Origin: an uncultured Bdellovibrionales bacterium
Lineage (GTDB): Bacteria; Bdellovibrionota; Bdellovibrionia; Bdellovibrionales; UBA1609
NCBI GenBank assembly: GCA_938002015.1
Contig: CALLAU010000076.1
Coordinates: 1-63,990 of the forward strand
Length of the DNA: 63,990 nt
Direction: 5' to 3'
This document shows positions 34,431 to 42,680 of this stretch, one piece after another. The translations under genes were made by a program, and so were the position numbers. Position 1 is the first letter of the stretch. Each line of letters opens with the position of its first letter. The notes beneath the pieces are model-generated. The model was not told the DNA's origin, ran no database searches, and saw only the letters and a list, made by a program, of their open reading frames with translations.

Positions 34431-35855
34431 ATGGAAGGGTGTATATCAATGACAAAGCCATCTTTTTCGGACTTAGAGCTATTAAAAAATAAATTTGGAC
34501 ATAATGAGTTTAGAGCTCATCAATTTGAGTCTATTTCAGCGTTAAAATCAGGCAAAAATGTGTTTTTAAGAAAACCTACTGGTGGTGGAAAAAGCCTCAT
34601 TTACCAATTCCTTGCATTTGAGGCCCCTGTTTTGGTTTTATCGCCCCTTGTTGCCTTAATGGACGATCAAACAAAGCAAGCAAGGGCTGTGGGTTTAAGT
34701 GCTTTTTGCATGCATTCTCAGCAGGGTAATGAGGAAAGAGAAAAATCTCTTAAGGCTTGGGAAAGTGGAAAAGCTCAGATTCTCTTTGTAACCCCTGAAA
34801 GATTTGCAAAAAATAACTTTAAAAAGGTAATCCAGGCACGGTTGCCAAAGTACCTCATTATTGATGAAGCACATTGTGCCTCTATGTGGGGGCATGATTT
34901 TAGGCCTGATTATTCAAAAATTGATGAATTTAAAGAGCTCTTAAAAAACCCTATAACGCTTGCTTGTACTGCGACAGCAACATCAAAAACTCAAGAAGAT
35001 ATCATAAAGCAGACAAAGCTTGGTGGTGATTGTGAAATTTTTAAAGATCCTATTCTTCGAGATAATTTGCATCTTCAAGTTATTGAGGCATTTGATTTTG
35101 GAGAAAAAGTAGAGCTTTTCTTTAAACGATTAAAGGAATTTAAAGGGCCAGCACTTATTTACTTTACTTTAATAAAAGATTTAGAAAACCTATCCTTAGA
35201 AATAGAGAAGATAGGCTTAGAGCATGTTAAATATCACTCAAGACTTCCTTCAGGCTTAAGAAGGAGTAATCAAAAGCACTTTATGGCTGGTACTAATGAC
35301 CTTATGCTTGCAACACCTGCATTTGGTTTAGGAGTGAATAAGCCTGATATTAGAAACTTGCTTCACTTTGCTCTTCCAGGTTCAATTGAAGCTTATGCTC
35401 AAGAGTTTGGAAGAGCTGGAAGAGATGGAAAAGAATCTCTTTGCGAACTCTTTTATTCTCAAGAAGACTTACAAGTTCAAATGGACTTTATTAAATGGAG
35501 CCACCCAGAACCTGATACGATTAGGTGGGTTTATAGACAGATCTGTAATACAAAAGAAGTTGGCTACCCAGAAAATACTTTAGATGAAATGAAGAAAAAA
35601 ATGAATTTTTATAACTCTTATGATTTTCGTTTAGAGAGTGCTGTGAACATCTTAAAGAGGTGGGACTGTGTTAAATCGGTTAAGGGTGTTCTTTTTAAAA
35701 GTGTTGAAGATATTGAAACTGTTCCTGATGTTACTGGTGATTGGCATAGTGAACTAAAAAAGCATCAACAGATGAAGCTTTATGATGTTATTAAGTTAAT
35801 AAAATTAGAATCAGCAAGCGAAAGAGATCAATACTTAGAAGAGTACTTTAGCTAA
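34431..35855 (+). CDS. RecQ-type DEAD/DEAH helicase, short form
   Basis: 474 residues, superfamily 2 helicase. Motif 0 is FGHNEFRAHQFESI, motif I TGGGKSLIYQ, motif II IIDEAHCASMWGHDFRPDY (with the RecQ aromatic-rich loop), motif III ACTATAT, motif V FGLGVNKPDIR and motif VI AQEFGRAGRDGK. The RecQ-C-terminal zinc domain is rudimentary and there is no HRDC domain, so it is shorter than E. coli RecQ (609 residues). It presumably unwinds DNA in repair. The start at 34431 has AGGAAA 9 bp upstream; an ATG at 34449 (MTKPSFSDLE) is an equally good alternative. Confidence 0.88.
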   Translation: MEGCISMTKPSFSDLELLKNKFGHNEFRAHQFESISALKSGKNVFLRKPTGGGKSLIYQFLAFEAPVLVLSPLVALMDDQTKQARAVGLSAFCMHSQQGNEEREKSLKAWESGKAQILFVTPERFAKNNFKKVIQARLPKYLIIDEAHCASMWGHDFRPDYSKIDEFKELLKNPITLACTATATSKTQEDIIKQTKLGGDCEIFKDPILRDNLHLQVIEAFDFGEKVELFFKRLKEFKGPALIYFTLIKDLENLSLEIEKIGLEHVKYHSRLPSGLRRSNQKHFMAGTNDLMLATPAFGLGVNKPDIRNLLHFALPGSIEAYAQEFGRAGRDGKESLCELFYSQEDLQVQMDFIKWSHPEPDTIRWVYRQICNTKEVGYPENTLDEMKKKMNFYNSYDFRLESAVNILKRWDCVKSVKGVLFKSVEDIETVPDVTGDWHSELKKHQQMKLYDVIKLIKLESASERDQYLEEYFS

Positions 35856-35891
35856 GTAAAGCATAACCAAAGGAATATATTTGATTATGCT

Positions 35892-36833
35892 TTAAAAATT
35901 TTCTACAGAAAAGTTAATTTTACTATCTATACTTTTTAGTTCGTCGACCTTAGATTCAACGAGTTCTAATCGAGGTAAAAGCCCTGATTGATTAGCTAAC
36001 TGTATTGATAAGCCAGGTCTTGCATTCATTTCTAAAATTATAGGACCGCTATCTGGTTGAATGACAATATCTACACCTAAGTAACCAATATCAACTAGCT
36101 CAGCGCTGTTAACAGCAAGTCTTAGTGATTCTTCCCAGTATGGGATTTTTAAACCTTTAAAGTCTTGGTCAGTATCGGGGTGTTTTTTAATAAAACGGTT
36201 TCTCTGTATTGCTTTAGTAATTTTTCCAGAGCTTAATTCTACGCCGCAGCCAACAGCTCCCTGGTGTAGGTTGCCCTTACCTCTTGATATAAGAGTGGGT
36301 AGCCTTAGCATGGCCATAACAGGGACTCCTTTAAATAAAATAATTCTTACATCAGGAACGCCTTTATATATTAAGTCATTGAAAAACGGATGAACTTTTA
36401 GTTTCTGTTGAATTAAAACTCTGTCAGGTTGGCCATTTAAGGAGTATAAACCACTTAAAATAGAAGAAACTTGATATATGAAAGCGCTATAATCCATTGA
36501 TTTCTTATTAGAAGTTAAGAAATGAGTCTCTGATTCTTTTTGATTCCATTTTAACTCGTTGACAATCGTAATCCCGTTTCCCATTGAACCTCTGGCAGGC
36601 TTAATAACAAAGTCATTTAAACCTTTTAAGCGTTCATGCAAATTTTTAGTATCACTCATTTTCTCTATTTTAGAGTATAGCTTTGGACTTTGCAGGCCTG
36701 AACTTTCTAGTAGCTTGGCAGTTTTTAACTTATCATCAACGTAAGGGTAACTAGATCTCTTGTTATGAGGAAGAATATAACTAGCGATCCTATTGTTATT
36801 GCCTAAGATACCAAAGCTTTTTAAATCAATCAT
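35892..36833 (-). CDS. RimK-like ATP-grasp alpha-L-glutamate ligase-related protein
   Basis: 313 residues. ATP-grasp features: LKGLNDFVIKPARGSMGNGI as the nucleotide-binding loop (in part VIKPARGSMGNGI), VLIQQKLKVHPF, PDVRIILFKGVPVMAMLRLPT, the conserved LHQGAVGCGV loop, and IGYLGVDIV then ILEMNARPGLS with the metal-binding acid and asparagine. This branch is known from conserved operons with a seven-TM inactive transglutaminase and a retropepsin-like protein (the amidoligase systems catalogued by Iyer, Aravind and colleagues), and both partners lie directly upstream here. It probably adds an amino acid to a peptide or protein; the acceptor is unknown. Confidence 0.88.
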   Translation of the reverse strand: MIDLKSFGILGNNNRIASYILPHNKRSSYPYVDDKLKTAKLLESSGLQSPKLYSKIEKMSDTKNLHERLKGLNDFVIKPARGSMGNGITIVNELKWNQKESETHFLTSNKKSMDYSAFIYQVSSILSGLYSLNGQPDRVLIQQKLKVHPFFNDLIYKGVPDVRIILFKGVPVMAMLRLPTLISRGKGNLHQGAVGCGVELSSGKITKAIQRNRFIKKHPDTDQDFKGLKIPYWEESLRLAVNSAELVDIGYLGVDIVIQPDSGPIILEMNARPGLSIQLANQSGLLPRLELVESKVDELKSIDSKINFSVENF

Positions 36834-36836
36834 GTC

Positions 36837-38447
36837 TTAAGCCTCGTCAGCAATTTGATGAAATCTTAAATACTCTAGCAATCTATAACCTTTATAATTA
36901 CCTATAAGTAAATTAACTCCTATGGCTAAAACAATAAGCTCAGGGTTATTAAAAATAAGTTCCTTTAGCCATACTACTGAAAGAAGTAGGTAGCATAAAA
37001 GAGAGACAGAAAAAGTACCAAGTGTAGTTTTAATAGTGTTGTAAGCACCTTCTTCAATAAAATAAATACTGAACCTTTCAATAAAAACAGTGATAATAAC
37101 AATAGGAAAGTAGTTGAGTGTGCCGTTATTAACACTTAAAAAACCAGAGTTTTCAGCTAGTATAGCAAAACCAATATAAAGCAAAATAACAATAGTAAGT
37201 AAAATAGAGAGCCTTGGAACTGCTAATATGTAGAACTTATCTAACAACATACGTTGCATTAAACCAATTGCGACAACAACAAAGAAGAATAAGAGTCCAA
37301 ATACTAAAGAAGTTTCTAAGAAGAATAGACTAAGTAGAATAGGAGTAAATATTCCAAAAGTATTGATCCCAACCATTATTCTCATGAAAGAAAGAATTAC
37401 AGTTCCAAAGGGGATGAGTAATATTCCAAAGAAAATGGATTGAATTGATAAAGAAAACTTGTGTAATGAAACAGCAGACCAAAAAGGGTGTTGCGATTTA
37501 AGTTGATCAACATAAAAATCTGATTTTAAATTTTCATAAATTAGAGGCTCTACATAAATTGAAACAAGGGCTCTGTTTTCAAAAATATCTGCAAAGTCTT
37601 CACTATCCTGATGAAGAACTATAAAGTTATCACTTATTAAGCCAAACTTTTTATCATGGGTATTAATAGGGATCCATTTTCCTTCAATAAAAACTTCGGA
37701 GTAAAAAACTCTATTGTACTTGTGAGTCTTTTTCCCAAATTGTTTAAGAATCTGAACTCCAAAGCTAATTCTTGAGGGGATTTTGTATACTCTAGCCAGT
37801 GCAGATATGAACCTGGCTTGACCTAAGTAACTTCCACTTTTAATAGTTATAGCGTCTTCTAGAGAATCAACTTTTGATTCAAAAATAAACTCATCAGATA
37901 CATAGAAAAAAAACTTTTCAAGTTTCTTCATCGCACCATCATTTTCAAATACAAGTGAGGAAGCAACTTGGATTAAATCTTGTTTAACAGATTCTTCAAG
38001 ATCTTCTAGGCTAGTGTATTTCTGGAAATCTGTTTTACTTAATTTTATTTTTTTAACTTCTGGATTTGGTATGATGTAGTCAAAACCGTTAAGCTTAACT
38101 TTTGATGTAAGTTGAATTTTTTCTTTAGTCTTAATCCAGCTCTTATTTGGAGTAACTACTCCATCAGGAGATTCACTAGTTGACGGCTCAATTGCTTTTC
38201 CGGGCTGAATTTTAGTATTTAAAACCTTTTGTGATAGGGTGGTAAGGGGTTTAGGTAGTTTTATTTTTTTGACCTTTTCAAGGTCTATAAGGTTTAAGTT
38301 GTCAGTTCGAGTTGAGATCTCAATTTTCCACATATTAGAAACAGACTTTGGAACTAAGCTCATATTTAAGAAATAATACTTATAAATAAGAGCCAATAAA
38401 GGGAATAGAATGCATGCAAAGATTAAAAAGTTTTTAAACTGTCTCAT
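36837..38447 (-). CDS. Inactive transglutaminase fused to seven transmembrane helices
   Basis: 536 residues. One N-terminal TM (residues ~8-27), an extracytoplasmic transglutaminase-like domain (about 130-310; YVSDEFIFESK, GSYLGQARFISALARVYKIPSR, where the usual catalytic cysteine is replaced) and about seven TM helices from ~330 to 520. The architecture matches the Pfam pair Transglut_i_TM and 7TM_transglut. The start codon directly follows the stop of the retropepsin gene, with GGAG inside that gene's end. Together with the ATP-grasp and retropepsin genes it forms a three-gene operon. Its role is probably to present or transport the modified product at the inner membrane (inference). Confidence 0.88.
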   Translation of the reverse strand: MRQFKNFLIFACILFPLLALIYKYYFLNMSLVPKSVSNMWKIEISTRTDNLNLIDLEKVKKIKLPKPLTTLSQKVLNTKIQPGKAIEPSTSESPDGVVTPNKSWIKTKEKIQLTSKVKLNGFDYIIPNPEVKKIKLSKTDFQKYTSLEDLEESVKQDLIQVASSLVFENDGAMKKLEKFFFYVSDEFIFESKVDSLEDAITIKSGSYLGQARFISALARVYKIPSRISFGVQILKQFGKKTHKYNRVFYSEVFIEGKWIPINTHDKKFGLISDNFIVLHQDSEDFADIFENRALVSIYVEPLIYENLKSDFYVDQLKSQHPFWSAVSLHKFSLSIQSIFFGILLIPFGTVILSFMRIMVGINTFGIFTPILLSLFFLETSLVFGLLFFFVVVAIGLMQRMLLDKFYILAVPRLSILLTIVILLYIGFAILAENSGFLSVNNGTLNYFPIVIITVFIERFSIYFIEEGAYNTIKTTLGTFSVSLLCYLLLSVVWLKELIFNNPELIVLAIGVNLLIGNYKGYRLLEYLRFHQIADEA

Positions 38448-39131
38448 CTATTCTCCTAACAAGCGGGACTGTGAAACATCAATTATAAAGTTACCTAATA
38501 ATAGATTTCGACCAATTAAAAAATTATGACGAAGTGCTTTTCTGTTGTTTAAATTAATATTTGTAGAAAGCTTCTTTCCACCTAAGATAACTTCCATTTG
38601 AACAACATACCTTTTACTTGATACACCACTAGTACTCTTTACTTTAGTTTCTTTGAGGACTTTCTTTAAAAGGGTAATTTTCTTGCCATCAGCACCAGCA
38701 GTCGTAAACTCTACGTATTTAGCTCCATCACGTTCGATTTCCTTGATACTTTCAGCATGCATTGAGTTGGTTTGAGCCCCAGTATCAACTCTTGCTCTAA
38801 ACCTGACCTCAGGATCAATAGTCTTAATCCATTCAACTCGCCCAATAACTGTTTTTTTAAAAACCTTATCTTTTATGTTATTTTGGGTTTTTCTAATTTG
38901 TAGATTTTTTGAATAAGTTGAGAGTTCTCTCATTTCAGGCATTATTTCATTTCTAATAGTAAGCTTAATTCTAGACTCGAGTTGTTTTTGAAAGGCTTCA
39001 TTATCATTTTTAATATCTTCTCTGATTTGCTCAAATTTAGTGTCACCACTATTTAGGCTGACAACCTTTTTTAGACTAGAGCAGCCGCTAAAAAATAAAA
39101 TACAGAGGGTGAGCATGGGCAAGGTTTGCAT
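38448..39131 (-). CDS. Retropepsin-like aspartic protease lipoprotein
   Basis: 227 residues from the ATG at 39131; an in-frame TTG at 39167 lacks support. The signal peptide ends in the lipobox LFFSGCSS, so it is lipidated. A helical linker of about 70 residues precedes a single-domain retropepsin fold with the catalytic RARVDTGAQTNSMHA (DTGA motif) and the later segments NRKALRHNFLIGRNLL. The family was long annotated as ATP-dependent zinc protease (DUF785), but the DTGA motif fits an aspartic protease. It is the first gene of the amidoligase operon. Confidence 0.85.
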   Translation of the reverse strand: MQTLPMLTLCILFFSGCSSLKKVVSLNSGDTKFEQIREDIKNDNEAFQKQLESRIKLTIRNEIMPEMRELSTYSKNLQIRKTQNNIKDKVFKKTVIGRVEWIKTIDPEVRFRARVDTGAQTNSMHAESIKEIERDGAKYVEFTTAGADGKKITLLKKVLKETKVKSTSGVSSKRYVVQMEVILGGKKLSTNINLNNRKALRHNFLIGRNLLLGNFIIDVSQSRLLGE

Positions 39132-39222
39132 GAATATGACTCTAGATAAAAAACTGGCACTTACCAATTAGATATTTTTTTTAGTTCAAAATAGGTTGAT
39201 TTGTTCACATTAACAAAGAAGT

Positions 39223-39254
39223 AAGCTCTTTATTGTGTAAAAAAGAAAGAGCTT
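39223..39254. terminator. Hairpin between the S51 peptidase and retropepsin genes
   Basis: A perfect 9-bp stem AAGCTCTTT / AAAGAGCTT around a 14-base A-rich loop, just after the S51 gene on the minus strand. The T tract on the minus side is poor (TTACTTCTTTG), so termination strength is uncertain. Confidence 0.5.
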
Positions 39255-39267
39255 AATTAAAATTTTT

Positions 39268-39948
39268 TTAAATTAGCTTAATTTCACTGCCATTTTTAAA
39301 TAAAGGCATTTTCGCATTAAAGATGATTTGGCTGCCTTGAATGCATATAAAGTCACCATCTTTTAGGCCATAGACTGGGTTATGATATAAAGAGCTGTAT
39401 GCTGATAGATCATTATTTGTTTTTTTTGAGCTTATATAATGCGGACAAACTTCAAAGTTCACTAGCTTTAAACCTTTTAACTTATTAAGGTTTACATCAT
39501 TAGTGTCAGCGTCCTCTCGTGGAAAGCCACCTAGATGAATCTGGGGTGTCATTATTATTGCTCCAGCGCTTAAGCCCATTAAGATACCGCCGGCTAGAGC
39601 ATAGTCTTTAAGAAGTTTAGTAAGTTTTCTTTTTCGAATTGAATTCATAAAATAAAAGGTGTTGCCGCCTCCTAGAAAAATGACATCAGAGTTAAGAGTT
39701 TTTGTAAGAGAAGTTCGTGAGAAGTCTTGATCTACTGGAAAGTAATTAAACTCTTTGTACCCAATTTTTTTAAAATCTTTTTTTAGCTGTTGAAACTCAG
39801 ATTTGGTATCAAATTTTTGAGAGGGTATGAAAGTAACAGATTTATTTTTTGGGGCTACTTTTTTAAGATGTTTTAAAGCCTTTTTATTATCAGATGTATT
39901 TTCTCCAGAGAGAAAAAAAAGAGTTTTATCAAATTTTTTATTTTTCAT
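39268..39948 (-). CDS. Peptidase S51 / type 1 glutamine amidotransferase-like protein
   Basis: 226 residues. The nucleophile elbow MGLSAGAIIM with serine, the GGGNTFYF segment and the VCPHY histidine region match dipeptidase E (PepE) and cyanophycinase relatives, cytoplasmic serine peptidases of family S51. Length is close to PepE (229). It is the last gene of a minus-strand set with slyD and aat, 2 bp after slyD. Substrate is not certain; Asp-X dipeptides are typical for PepE. Confidence 0.85.
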   Translation of the reverse strand: MKNKKFDKTLFFLSGENTSDNKKALKHLKKVAPKNKSVTFIPSQKFDTKSEFQQLKKDFKKIGYKEFNYFPVDQDFSRTSLTKTLNSDVIFLGGGNTFYFMNSIRKRKLTKLLKDYALAGGILMGLSAGAIIMTPQIHLGGFPREDADTNDVNLNKLKGLKLVNFEVCPHYISSKKTNNDLSAYSSLYHNPVYGLKDGDFICIQGSQIIFNAKMPLFKNGSEIKLI

Positions 39949-39950
39949 TT

Positions 39951-40472
39951 TTAATGTACAGTTTTGCTCTCTACTTCCATATTGGTTAAGGCTTGCCCTT
40001 GAGCTATTTCTTCTTTTGCAGCTTCTCTTATTTCAAGTATTGTAATAGAAAAATTTAATTCCTCACCAGCTAAAGGGTGGTTACCGTCTATTAAAACCAC
40101 ATCATCTTTAACGTCCATAACATGTAGAGCGACAGCCTCACCATCAGGGCCTGTGCTTTCAAATTTCATTCCTTTTTTTATTTCCATACCTTCTGGAAAC
40201 TGTTCTCTCTTCATTTCGACAACAAGCTCTTTTTTGTATTCACCATGCGCTTGATCCGGATCAAATTTAAAATCACCTTTAAAGCCTAAGACTTGTCCAA
40301 TGAGTTTTTCCTCTAAGCTTTTTAGAATTTGCCCATGACCACAAATAAATTCCACGGGATTTTCTGAAGTTCTAGCCTCAATAATGCGGCCATTTCTATC
40401 TGTTATTGAGTAAGCCATTTGTACGACAGAGTCTTTTGTAATTACTGATGAATTATAACTCTCATTCGTCAT
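39951..40472 (-). CDS. slyD: FKBP-type peptidyl-prolyl isomerase, SlyD-like
   Basis: 173 residues. FKBP domain with inserted-flap chaperone domain: VQMAYSITDRNGRIIEA, EFICGHGQILKSLEEKLIGQ, FDPDQAHGEYKKELVVEM and DGNHPLAGEELNFSITI, with the typical NHPLAGE motif. The metal-binding histidine/cysteine-rich tail of E. coli SlyD is absent; the tail is short with one final histidine. Its ATG overlaps the aat stop by four bases (ATGA), so translation is coupled. Confidence 0.92.
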   Translation of the reverse strand: MTNESYNSSVITKDSVVQMAYSITDRNGRIIEARTSENPVEFICGHGQILKSLEEKLIGQVLGFKGDFKFDPDQAHGEYKKELVVEMKREQFPEGMEIKKGMKFESTGPDGEAVALHVMDVKDDVVLIDGNHPLAGEELNFSITILEIREAAKEEIAQGQALTNMEVESKTVH

Positions 40473-41104
40473 GTGCTTAGCCTTTCAAAAAAATTACTTT
40501 CTAATATTTTACCCTTTTCTAATCGGCTTAAAAAGTCTTTTTTAGTAATTTCTTTTCCTCCAAAGCTAGCAACTAAAGGAGTTACCATCTGGGTATCAAT
40601 CCAAGACACATTAAGAGTTATTAGCTTTTCAATGAGTTTTGTTAAGGCAAACTTAGAAGCACCAGTCTCAAGGTGAAACATACTTTCTCCAGATAAATAG
40701 GTGCTTGATATCACTCCATACATGCCACCAACTAAGTTTTTTTCTTTATAAACTTCTACTGAGTAAGCTTTTTTAAGTTTAAAAAGCTTAGAGTAAGAGT
40801 TTTTAATTTCTTCAGTTATCCATGTTCCGCTTTGGTTTTTTCTGGGAACTTCTGCACAAAAATTCATGACATCATCAAAAGCACTACAGAAAGTAACTTG
40901 AAAATCCTGTTTTTTAAAAGTTTTTAAATTTGATTTTGATATGTGGAAATCTTTAAAATCAAGAATGCCCCTTGGGTCTGGTGAGCACCAAGGTATAAGG
41001 TTTTCTTCTTCAAAGGGCCAAGGAAAAATTCCTGCTTCATATGCGTTTATAATATCACTTTCAGTAATGGAACTTGTAACAGCGAGGAGGTCAGATTCTT
41101 TCAT
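40469..41104 (-). CDS. aat: Leucyl/phenylalanyl-tRNA-protein transferase
   Basis: 211 residues. Transfers Leu or Phe to N-terminal Arg or Lys of proteins, marking them for ClpS/ClpAP (N-degron pathway). Landmarks are AYEAGIFPWPFEEENLIPWCSPDPRGIL (in part GIFPWPFEEENLIPWCSPDP), SGTWITEEI, SVEVYKEKNLVGGMYGV, GESMFH and DTQMVTPLVASFGGKEI. Length is slightly shorter than E. coli Aat (234). It sits between the DUF2799 lipoprotein gene (13 bp) and slyD. Confidence 0.95.
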   Translation of the reverse strand: MKESDLLAVTSSITESDIINAYEAGIFPWPFEEENLIPWCSPDPRGILDFKDFHISKSNLKTFKKQDFQVTFCSAFDDVMNFCAEVPRKNQSGTWITEEIKNSYSKLFKLKKAYSVEVYKEKNLVGGMYGVISSTYLSGESMFHLETGASKFALTKLIEKLITLNVSWIDTQMVTPLVASFGGKEITKKDFLSRLEKGKILESNFFERLST

Positions 41105-41117
41105 ACTTTTTGTAACT

Positions 41118-41738
41118 TTACTTAAAATTTAAGGCTGCGGCTTTTTTCTTAAGTTGAATAAGCTCAAGCTTGATTTGTTTAGACTGTAGATCTAGTGATT
41201 TTGCTTCTTCTTTGTATGATTCTAAAAGATCTAGTTCTTGTTCTGCTTGGACAAGGTCTTGAGTTGCTTCGATAAGGTAATCTCGCTCTTTTCTCCAAAC
41301 ACGATCTTCAGACTGTCTAAAAAGTAATTTAACTTCTTTTTGTTTTTCTTCAAGATAAGAAACACGTCCTTTATAATATCCTTGTAAAAACATATTTTCA
41401 CTTTTTTTAGGGCAAGAAGAGTTATAGACCTGACCTTGCTTTCCATACATATAACCACGCCCAGGCTGACAAAAAAGATTTAAACCAAGTTCAAATCCTT
41501 CTATATAGGCGTCCTTATTGATTGGAGTTTTAAACTTTCGACAAAGTTTTTGGAGTTCATTAAAATGTATTTTAGTTTTGCCACTTGTAGCAGCCCTTTG
41601 GCCTTGGTCCCGCCAAACAATACTTTCACACTTTTCAAGGTTCTTATTTGCACAAGAGATCGACATCATAAGCAAGATGAAAGGATAGCTTGAGCAAAAA
41701 AAGGATTTAAAAAAATAAATTTGACTATAAATTTTCAT
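41118..41738 (-). CDS. DUF2799 lipoprotein
   Basis: 206 residues. The N-terminus (FILLMMSISCANKNLEKC) has a lipobox ending in ISC, so it is probably lipidated. The body has the DUF2799 pattern of W and G residues (WRDQGQRAATSG, YIEGFELGLNLFCQPGRGYMYG, QGYYKGRVSYLEEKQ), followed by a long coiled coil rich in Glu, Lys and Leu to the end. Function of DUF2799 proteins is unknown. It leads the aat-slyD-S51 set on the minus strand. Confidence 0.8.
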   Translation of the reverse strand: MKIYSQIYFFKSFFCSSYPFILLMMSISCANKNLEKCESIVWRDQGQRAATSGKTKIHFNELQKLCRKFKTPINKDAYIEGFELGLNLFCQPGRGYMYGKQGQVYNSSCPKKSENMFLQGYYKGRVSYLEEKQKEVKLLFRQSEDRVWRKERDYLIEATQDLVQAEQELDLLESYKEEAKSLDLQSKQIKLELIQLKKKAAALNFK

Positions 41739-41851
41739 TTCGATTTTACTTTCGTAGATAAGTTATTATCATGTTTAATATAGGAAATGCTATCAATTAG
41801 ATGAGTTGATACCAAAACTAGCTGAAATTATGAATCAAGGAGATTTAGGGT

Positions 41852-42493
41852 ATGAAGAATTTACTATTAGTAATTACAATTTTTAGTTTTTTAGGCTGTG
41901 CGAGCTCTGAAAATAGAAGAACAGGTATTGGTGCAGGTGTTGGAGCTGCCGTAGGTGCAGGTCTTGGTGCTATTATTGGGCATCAGTCTGGTAATAGAGA
42001 TAAGGGGGCTGCAATCGGTGCTGTATTAGGAGGTTTAGCTGGCGGAAGCTATGGAGCTTACCTTGATCAACAGGCAAAGGAGCTAGCCGCAATTGCTGAG
42101 ACCAGGAGAACGGAAGAGGGGATTATTACAAAACTAAAAGGTGATCTTTTGTTTGATTCAGGAAATGCAAATTTAAAAAGTGGAGCAAAAGATAAAGTAG
42201 ATCAAATAGCAGCTATTATCATCAAATACCCAGAGGATAGAGTTAGAGTTATCGGTCATACAGACTCTCAAGGCGCTGATAGCTTTAATGCTAAATTATC
42301 TGTAAAAAGAGCTGAATCTGTTTACAGAAGACTAGTTGGGCAAGGAATACCCGCTGAATTTGTTGAAGCTCAAGGTATGGGAGAACTTCAGCCTGTTGCC
42401 TCAAACGCTACAAGTCATGGAAGACAGCTTAATAGAAGAGTTGAGCTTGAAATTGTTGTAGATGAGGAAGCTTACAAGAATAAGAAGCGCTAG
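41852..42493 (+). CDS. OmpA-family lipoprotein with glycine zipper
   Basis: 213 residues. Lipobox FLGCASS at residues 13-19, a glycine-zipper segment (GAGVGAAVGAGLGAIIGH, AAIGAVLGGLAGGSYG) that can insert in membranes, and a C-terminal OmpA domain that binds peptidoglycan diaminopimelate: FDSGNANLKSGAKDKVD, VRVIGHTDSQGADSFNAKLS and GRQLNRRVEL with the conserved Asp and Arg. The layout is like E. coli YiaD. AGGAG lies 12 bp before the ATG. It anchors outer membrane to cell wall. The following 187-bp gap has an imperfect hairpin (AAAGGCA/TGCCTTT near 42529-42560) but no gene. Confidence 0.9.
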   Translation: MKNLLLVITIFSFLGCASSENRRTGIGAGVGAAVGAGLGAIIGHQSGNRDKGAAIGAVLGGLAGGSYGAYLDQQAKELAAIAETRRTEEGIITKLKGDLLFDSGNANLKSGAKDKVDQIAAIIIKYPEDRVRVIGHTDSQGADSFNAKLSVKRAESVYRRLVGQGIPAEFVEAQGMGELQPVASNATSHGRQLNRRVELEIVVDEEAYKNKKR

Positions 42494-42680
42494 AACTAAA
42501 CTAATTTAATATAATTATGGCTTTAGAAAAAGGCATGCAGCTCTTATGTTGTGTGCCTTTGTTGTATCTAAGGCCTGTGATTGAACAAAAAAACTTACTT
42601 ATTTGAGCTTTTTGTTGTCATAAAGAACACCGCAGATTAGAGTCCCTATTTAAATCTAAGCAAATAAAATAAAGGTCTTT

